NCBI RefSeq assembly: GCF_003315205.1 | Contig: NZ_QNRR01000002.1 | Location: forward strand, 970,857 to 1,034,856 | Reading direction: 5' to 3' | Origin: Roseimicrobium gellanilyticum | Lineage (GTDB): Bacteria > Verrucomicrobiota > Verrucomicrobiia > Verrucomicrobiales > Verrucomicrobiaceae | DNA: 64,000 nucleotides | Part shown: in pieces, positions 35,001 through 43,000 of the stretch | How the letters are laid out: each line of letters starts with the position of its first letter | Position numbering within the stretch: position 1 is the stretch's first letter | Notes under the pieces: model-generated | Told to the model about the DNA's origin: nothing | The model's input: the letters and a program-made list of their open reading frames with translations, nothing else | The model's database searches: none | Position numbers and translations under genes: made by a program

Positions 35001-35553
35001 ACTTTTTGTCCGTTTTGGGGATGACCTGAGCAAAGAAGGTAAACTTTCCTCGAGTGTCTTCGGGGCAGGGGGAATAAAACATGGTCTCCGTCGGCGAGCA
35101 CGCAGCAGGGTCACAGGCGGGATTGTAGCCGAAGCTACCTGAAGATTCACAGTAGCAAGAGGTCACCCAAGGAATGGCCACGTAAGTCCCAGTGGAGATC
35201 TGGGTGTTGCATCTCCATTCAACACTGAATTTGTAGCTTGCCGGATTGTTGCAAACAGGGAGATCTGGAGGGGAGGATGGGGCGTCGGGAGCGATTTGTA
35301 TGGGGATGACTCCCTCCGCGTCAGGTGCGACTTGCCTTTCAACGCTGATGGAAGTCTGCGTCTCGCCCAACGGAATGGTGTGGCCGCCAACTTTCAGGGT
35401 GTAGCCGTAGCCTGAAATATTGATCTTGGCGATGTCTCCACAATTCAAACACTCCGCCTTCAGCTGGCGTGCCATCGGGGGAGTCAATGCCAGAATCCCC
35501 AGCAACAATACACGGATTGACTTCAGGAGTTCGGATGAACGATTGGTGAACAT
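29098..35553 (-). CDS. Giant RHS/YD-repeat protein with a variable C-terminal tip
   Basis: The 2151-residue protein has a signal peptide (about residues 1-33) and a Cys-containing N-terminal region. Long arrays of YD repeats follow from about residue 640 (for example [36 protein letters not shown]). The RHS-associated core lies near residues 1790-1876 ([40 protein letters not shown], ending DPFGL). RHS repeats form a shell that encloses the C-terminal part, often a toxin. The final 275 residues after DPFGL differ in composition and match no family recognised here. The gene lies between an arylsulfotransferase-like gene (43 bases) and an immunity candidate (4 bases). Confidence 0.93.
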   Translation of the reverse strand: [2151 protein letters not shown]

Positions 35554-35596
35554 GTGTGTAAATAGAAAGTGGTGCTAGACCTGGAATACGAAAACC

Positions 35597-37003
35597 TCAT
35601 GGCACACTGAGCGGTGCGCTCATCAGTGAAGAGATTCTGGGTTTAGTAGTCGGTGCTCTCTGAATTGGTGGCGGCAGTGCGGCGCCCGTTTTCGGGGCTG
35701 TCGTGGAGGAAGCCGCGCCTCCTGTATCACTTCCACCACCACAGCATGCTTCTCCAGGTTTGCCCCTGTATGGCACCATGGTGACGACGCCCTTCTCATT
35801 CTTATAGGTCCAGCTTTTCGCAGGCGTGGTGTCCGCGAAGCTAAGTTTCCCGGAGTCAGGGTTCCCCAGGACGAGTGCCTCACCGGAACGGCCTTGCGAA
35901 ACGATGATTGGTGGCAGGTCGTCCAACGCGTTCTTCGCGACCTCCAGCCGCTTCAACCGGCGGGTCGTCGTGAACTCCATGGAGTCCAGGTTCAACTTCA
36001 GTTCATCCACGAAACATCCATTCTTGGCGTAGCTGAGAACGATTAGATCGGCGGTTGTAGCAGAAGAACCCGACTGCTGGGTCTTCCATTCCGCGGAGAG
36101 GACGGTTTGAGCCGCTGCTCCCGGTTCTGTGGCGGCCGCCGACCATGCCACCACACTCCCGCCGCGATTCCTTCTACCACCGGTTTCACTCGCCGCTTCC
36201 TGTGTGGTGGTGCTATGGTCGATCACCCACACTTCGCGGCTGCCGTGCACCATCATCAAGATGAGGTCCTGCTCAGGAAGATAGTCAATCTCCTTGGGCA
36301 ACAACCAGCGGGGCCCCTTCAAATGAGGCAGCAACCCCAAATCCACTCGACCTGCCTTTCTTCCCTGAAACTGATGGTGGGGTAATGCAGGGTGGCGAGC
36401 CTGATACAAATGGTCCCAAAGACTCCACTTCCACACTTGAAACGCGGCGTCTTTCTCGTGTGGGCGATACTCCACGAGGGCTGGTACATACATGCCTTGG
36501 TCGGTGAGCAGACTTGGATCACGCCCCATCTTTTCACACTCTTCGCGAGTTTTGAACTCCAGTGCCGCAGTTAGGATATTGCCATTGGGCAGCACCAGGG
36601 CATCGCCATAGGCGATCATAGTGCTGGTCATGGCAGGAAACTCCCACAGCAGCGCACCGTCCCAGGAAAAGCGCTGCAGATATCCTCCAGCCATACGTGC
36701 GTTCTTGAACGCGGGAGGTGATGGCATCCCGCCAAGTCTCAGCATGCTGCCATCCGGCTGAAGGCGCACGGACAAGGCCGGCTCTCGCCCGCCTTTCCAA
36801 GTATGCCACTCACGCCCGTCCTGACGCAGGAGAACAGTCTCCGCAGAATAGAATGGGGCAAAGAGAACACCAAGTTCGCCACTGAATGGAGATGCTGCAC
36901 CATTCGCCACCGGTTCTGCAGCACCCGTGTCGTCCGGAGCCGAGTACAGGAGCACTGCAAGCACTGGGCAGAGATATGACAGGAGAGTTTTCATCAGGAA
37001 CAA
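35597..37003 (-). CDS. Exported arylsulfotransferase-like beta-propeller protein
   Basis: The 468-residue protein has a signal peptide (about residues 1-28) and a beta-propeller resembling the ASST family, with segments such as GYLQRFSWDGALLWEF, HHQFQGRKAG and VWKWSLWDHLYQARHP. Aryl-sulfate sulfotransferases move sulfate between phenols in the periplasm. The catalytic His residues could not be matched with certainty, so the activity is open. A Gly/Cys/Pro-rich tail with a CC pair follows. It sits between the giant surface protein (28 bases upstream) and the RHS gene (43 bases downstream) on the same strand, which suggests a shared function at the cell surface. Confidence 0.65.
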   Translation of the reverse strand: MFLMKTLLSYLCPVLAVLLYSAPDDTGAAEPVANGAASPFSGELGVLFAPFYSAETVLLRQDGREWHTWKGGREPALSVRLQPDGSMLRLGGMPSPPAFKNARMAGGYLQRFSWDGALLWEFPAMTSTMIAYGDALVLPNGNILTAALEFKTREECEKMGRDPSLLTDQGMYVPALVEYRPHEKDAAFQVWKWSLWDHLYQARHPALPHHQFQGRKAGRVDLGLLPHLKGPRWLLPKEIDYLPEQDLILMMVHGSREVWVIDHSTTTQEAASETGGRRNRGGSVVAWSAAATEPGAAAQTVLSAEWKTQQSGSSATTADLIVLSYAKNGCFVDELKLNLDSMEFTTTRRLKRLEVAKNALDDLPPIIVSQGRSGEALVLGNPDSGKLSFADTTPAKSWTYKNEKGVVTMVPYRGKPGEACCGGGSDTGGAASSTTAPKTGAALPPPIQRAPTTKPRISSLMSAPLSVP

Positions 37004-37031
37004 AAAGGATTCAACGCCACATCAACAGGCC

Positions 37032-40000
37032 TCAGGGCTGCAATACCGTGTGCACCACCACCCCGGTTGCATTGCTGTTGCGGTTCAACGAAGAAGAATC
37101 GACATCGTCATTGATGCCATCGCCGTCTGTATCCGCGGCATAGGGATTGGTACCACCGTTGAACTCCTGCAAATTGGTCAGGTTGTCGCCATCGGGATCT
37201 GCACTCGGGTTAGCTGAGCCCCCCAACAGGGCCTCCCACCAGTCAGGCAAGCCATCAGCATCCGAATCATAAGGGATGGTGTATTCGTTGCTGTAGGAGG
37301 AAGAATCATTGCCTATGCGCGACTTCAGTCGGGTCGCCACACCAGCCGACCCGGGAGTGACTTCCAATTGCGCCTTGCGCTCGTTTCCAGTGACGACTCC
37401 CGTGATGCTATAAGCAGGACCTGGGGAGCCATTGAGACTTGCGTATTCCGCAAGGTAGTTGTCCGGATTCACTGCCTCATAATCCCAGCCAATTTCCACG
37501 GCATTCGCATTGATCCATCTGCCTGATGTGATCTCTGGAGCCTCCAAGAGCCGGTTCAGCTTGATGCCCAGGAACTCGACATGCGTATCTCCAGCCAGGT
37601 CTGCCGCCTGCAAACCCAGCCAGAAGACATCACTCTGGCTCGCCTGCAGCAGATCCTCATCAATCATCTTCAGATCCCACAAGCCATTGGCTGCGGTGAC
37701 CGACCACAACGTGACGGGCTCTGTCAAAGTCAGCGCCATGGTTTCAAAGGGGAACAGTGTGGGATTGTTCCACTGCAAGTCCTCCACATCCAATGTCGCC
37801 ACGACGCTGTTCTCCGCGAGACTCCGGTTCACAGAAGGCATCCAGCGAAATTCGCCATACGTGTGCAAGTGCCCCTCGTTCTCTGTCCTCATGGCAAACA
37901 ACGATGCTCCACTGGCCGCGATCGGCTTCGCAGCGGTGGTGTGGCCCATCGTCAATTCGCCACCACTTTCCTCCACCAGCAGTCCGCCCGAATCAAACCT
38001 GTAGGAACGGACGAAGGCCGGCAATGGCCAGATGTTGTCCTCAGGATCGGAAGATGCCGTCACCACGTTTCCATTCAGCAAGTAGGTATCAAGTGTCGCA
38101 GCGGTCGCATAAACCCAAGGACTTCCCCCGGCCAGTTCGTGACCGAAGGTATAGTATGGTCCATTGTACAGGCCGGTCTGGACCCAGGCTCCACTCTGAA
38201 GCCGGTAGCTCGCAATGGCGCCCCCCGGCTGTCCAAGCGTGGCGTACAAGCTGGTATCAGCCCCACCCCCCATGATAGGTGCTCCCACCACTACCTGATC
38301 TCCAGCTGCCAGAACGGACTGACCAAAATTTGTCCAGTCAGACCATGTACCGCCCGCTGGCGTTGACACCGTGTTTTGCAAGACAGGTGAGACAAGGTTC
38401 CAGCTTGTGCCCGAAGTGGCGGGTTCATAAACGTATACCGATGGCTCTGCGACTCCAGTCTGATTGGGAAAGGCGGGCGACCGGTTGGTGGGAGCACCCA
38501 CCACCAGGCGCTGGCCATTCTCTGAGAACGACACGGATGTTCCGAACAAATCTGAGTTCCCGGTGACCGTAGGCGTCAGCGTCTGGGCCACCGACGTGGG
38601 AAAGAACCATGAATAGTTGCCAGGCACACCTTGAGGCACGAACCGATACAGGTCCACCTTCCCCCTTGAGGAATTTGGATTGCTAAGTGCAAGCCATCTC
38701 CCGTGGAACGCCGCTGGGGACGACCCGGCCGGGATAGACATCACGAAGTTATCGCGAGGCCATCTGCGCCATATCGTACCGTCCTCAGAGAGGGCATAGA
38801 CGTAGAGTTTCGAAATGGTTCCCCCTACCGCCACTGCCATGAGCGCCGAAGCGCCCATCGCCGGATCTGGATGTTCATTGATCACAATGGAACTTCCAAA
38901 TCCCGTATCCGCAGTTGAGTCTGGCACCAGGAATTGCGTTGGCTGCCAGAAGCCACCATCGTAAGGATTCCACCTCCACAGGATTACCGCCTGCCCCATG
39001 TCTGGCAGGTTGATATTGCTGAAGGAGGGTAGAAACGCCGTGACACCGCCCAGATCCATGGTGGTATGCCCAAGAGGATCACCAGTAGCCAGCCAGTTGC
39101 CCGTTGCAGCGATCTTTCCAGCGACCGAGTGCACGAAAGGCACCGTGAATCCCAAACCCCTGGTCACACCATCTGCGTTGATACTGTGGGGAGCGTGGTT
39201 ATCATACGTGCGCAACGCAAACTGCACAGGTGTCGGGCCACTCGCCCCAGGAGACTCCGCCCGCACATGATAGCTCTGGCCGGAACTGGGAATGGCGCTC
39301 CGGGATGAAGCCCACACTTCCGAGGTGAAGACACCATTCTCATCCGTTGTCCCTCGAAAGTTGCTGAATTGCGGCTGTGCCAGTCGCGTGGTGGCAAATC
39401 CCACATCCCCCAGCCGATCCTCAAAGACAAGCTCCACACCATATCCCTTCACTGGCTTGGTGCCGGCGCTATCATAGGTTACTTTTACTGACACGGGAGT
39501 TGGACTCCAATGCCCGCGCGCAATGTAGAGTGGATCGGGTCCCGGCAAGGCTGTGATCGTGGGAAGAGGAAGGGGCGAGTCCGCAGCGGAGCCATTGCTG
39601 CCCAGCATGAATTCCTCCGCATCCTCCCAGCCATCACCATCCCAGTCTCCACCTCGCGTGTACAACCCTGCAGGATCCCTATCGTCAGGAATTTGGTCTT
39701 CGTTGGCATCTGCCTGGGTACTTCCCCCCACGAAGAGAAGACCATCAAAAGTAAACTTGGAGAGCGATCCCGCACTGCCCAGTCCTGCAAGATTCCAGGT
39801 GAGAATGCAGTCTATTTCCCGGGTCAGGTCCGTGTAGGTAGTGCTCTCAGCACCCAGTCTTCCCACATACACCCAGGTATCATTCTCCGCCGACCCACCG
39901 CCTACGGCAGGCGCAGAGGCTAGATTGACTGCATTTCCGTTGGATTCGACGGATAACGCAGGCCGGGCGGTGTCTGTACCCACGCCATCACTATCCATAC

Positions 40001-43000
40001 CACACACCCTCATGTAGACATCCACATACTCACGCGGAGTGGGGTGAACAATGCCGCTGAGATTCAGGGATTTCAAAACTGGGCTGGCGCCTGTCACCGA
40101 GCCCTGCCAGTAGTCTGCATTCCAGATTTCCGAACTTGTGGGAACTGATCCTGGGTTGATCAGATCCACATCCACATCTGCATTGGAGAATTCCGTGAGC
40201 AGGTTCTGCATGCCCAGCCGCAGGGGATCCACGCTTTCGGTATTGAGATCATGCGGTTCAGCAACGCGCCACCACCGGGTGCCACTCCCACCGGGTCCGA
40301 TTTGCAGTTCATCACTGGCAATCGAGAATGAGCTGGTACCTCCAGTTCCGGACGAGAACGCCATGCCACCAAACACGAGGGGCGCCTCGGCCCCTGTCCA
40401 GAGGTCCTCTCCACCAAGCTCGATCGCCATCCGCTGCTCCCATGGCTCGAATCCCGCCCCCCCTGACTTCGGACGGCCGAAGGACAAAACCACGCGCCCA
40501 GATATCAATTCAAGCCGGAACCGCATCCCCGTAGCAAACGCCCCGCCCGGCAGCGTGAAGTTTGGAATACGACGGTGCTGGACTTGCGACTCGCTCGAAC
40601 GCCACGCCACCTCCACCTGGTATTGGACGCTGGGGCTGGATGCCGTCTTTCTCAATCCCAGAAAGACAAAGGGTTTCCCTGTCTCATCATCCTCAGATAG
40701 CCGGAACATGATCCCTGCGAGGTCCCCCACTCCTTGGAGACTCGTTGGCACGGGCGTCCATTCGAGAACAGCCCCATTTTTGACACCGGTGGGAAGCCAG
40801 AAGGCACTTTCATTGGTGGAACTGAAACCCGTGGCATTTGTCTGCACCGTCCACGGGCCTGTGGATGCACCTGAGATACTTCCGGTGGTTGTTGGGGCTC
40901 CAATCACATAGCTGTCGGATGGCTGCCAGGGTGCCATGGGTGCCCTCAGAGGGTCCGGAGGTCCCTCACCATCCTGAACATTCGGATCTGTTCCATTGGC
41001 CAGTTCCTGGGAATTGTTCACCCCATCCCAATCAGTGTCATCAGTGCTGGAATATGCGAGATTCGAGTAGAAATGCTGTTCCCACACATCAGGCAATCCA
41101 TCGCTATCTGCATCGACATATTCATCCGCGCCGATGTCAGGACTCCCTACTCTGGACTCGCCTTGAAAATCCCCATGTGTCACTCCCAGGATTGACGCAC
41201 TGCCTGCGTTGATGGCGGGACTTCCTGAGCGGAGAATTCCAAACACTGGATCCAACAGCGGATCAAGACCACTCGCTCCAAACTCACCTCCGAGAATGAT
41301 GCTGTTGTTCACCTCAATCGTACCCGCGCCCTTGACAATGTGAGGGATAAGCCCGGCCTGCTCCGTATTCCACAAAATGGAATTCACCATGTGCAGGTGT
41401 GCATTGAACAAGTAGATGCCCGAACTCCTTGTCGAAACCGGCCCGGTCATGGGATGCGCATTGCCGAAGATGGTGCAATTCACCACGGACAACTCCCCTG
41501 CCTGTAGATAAATGGCGGGCCCATTGGCTCCCCTGTGCCCGTGAATTCGACAATTGACCAGACGTCGATACTTCCCTGATCCAGCAAATACGCCATTGGA
41601 TCCAATCACCCCATCATCGGCCCGGATCTCAAAACCATCCACCATCGCATGATGCTTATTGAGTACGACAAAGAAGGAAGCAGAATCCGGTGATATGACC
41701 GGCAGCTGCAATCCGGGCTCACCTAGAATCAGCAAAGCTCTTGTCGTGACATGCATCGGCTCCTCGTATGTACCAGCCTTTACGAAGATGATCTTGTATT
41801 CAGGAGTGGTGCCATTCGCGGCAGTGACAGCAGCAGAAATCGTATTCTTCACCGTCGCCGATGGAGTGGCTGCGGGATCGACGGTGTAGTGAGCCACCGG
41901 AACGCTTGAAGAATTTGTCGGATCCGTGGAATTGGCCCACTCGTAAACATTGGGAATGCGATCGCCATCCTCATCATCCAGCGCATCGCGATAGTTCAGC
42001 GGATTCAATCCATACGTCACTTCAAATCCATCCGGCATGATGTCGAGATCTGAGTCGGAATTGAAAGCATTCGTTCCAGCGGTCACCTCCCCACCATCAT
42101 TGAGACCGTCTCCATCGGTATCGGCGACATGGGCATGGGTGCCGTGTGTGCTGTATTCTGCCAGATTCGAAAGGCCGTCAGAATCGCTATCAGTCCCCGG
42201 ATCTGTCGCCCCAAGCGCCTCCACTGTATCAGGAAGGCCATCGCTGTCCGAGTCAACGAATTCATCAGCTCCAAGGTCCGGAGCACCTGTGCGAGCCTCT
42301 CCCTGATAGTCCGTGCCTGCGTACCCCGCAGCACCCGCTCCGATTGCAGGAGAGAGCTTCGTCAGCAACCCACGTGGGTTGAGGAGAGGATCACTGCTCA
42401 ACGCGCCATGCTCACCGCCATAGATGACAGAGTTTGCGACAACCACCTCACCCGCTGTTGCCTTGTACACCTGTGAGGCCGAAGCACCCGCCGGGTTCCA
42501 GACAATGCTGTTGACCAGATGAAGTGAATTGCCTCCCACAGAAATGCCGTTGCCATTGCCGGAGGCGCTGTTGCCTGTGATGGTACAGTGGCTGACCATC
42601 AGTCTTCCGGTGTATAGTTGTATTCCACCCCCATCCAATCGGTTGTGACCGTGAATGAAGCAGTTCACCACTTTGGTCTGCACCCGCTCAAGACCAATCG
42701 TTTTGAAGTCAGCGTCCACGAATATGCCCGGCCAGGTGACCTCCTCAGCATCTGGTTTTCGTGAGAGCTTAAAACCATCAACAACCGCTTCACCATTCAG
42801 GCGCACAGCATAAGTGGTGTCTGGCGCACAAATCTCCACTGGAGACATTTGCTGGTCTGCCAGAAGCAGAATGTTGCGGCCCGAGGTAGTAACTACATTC
42901 TCAAAATAGGTGCCTGGCCTGACTTCGATGATCGCATAGGCACCGGCGGTGGTGACAGCATTGACAGCTTGTGTAATGGTGGCCTTGTAGATTCCCGTAC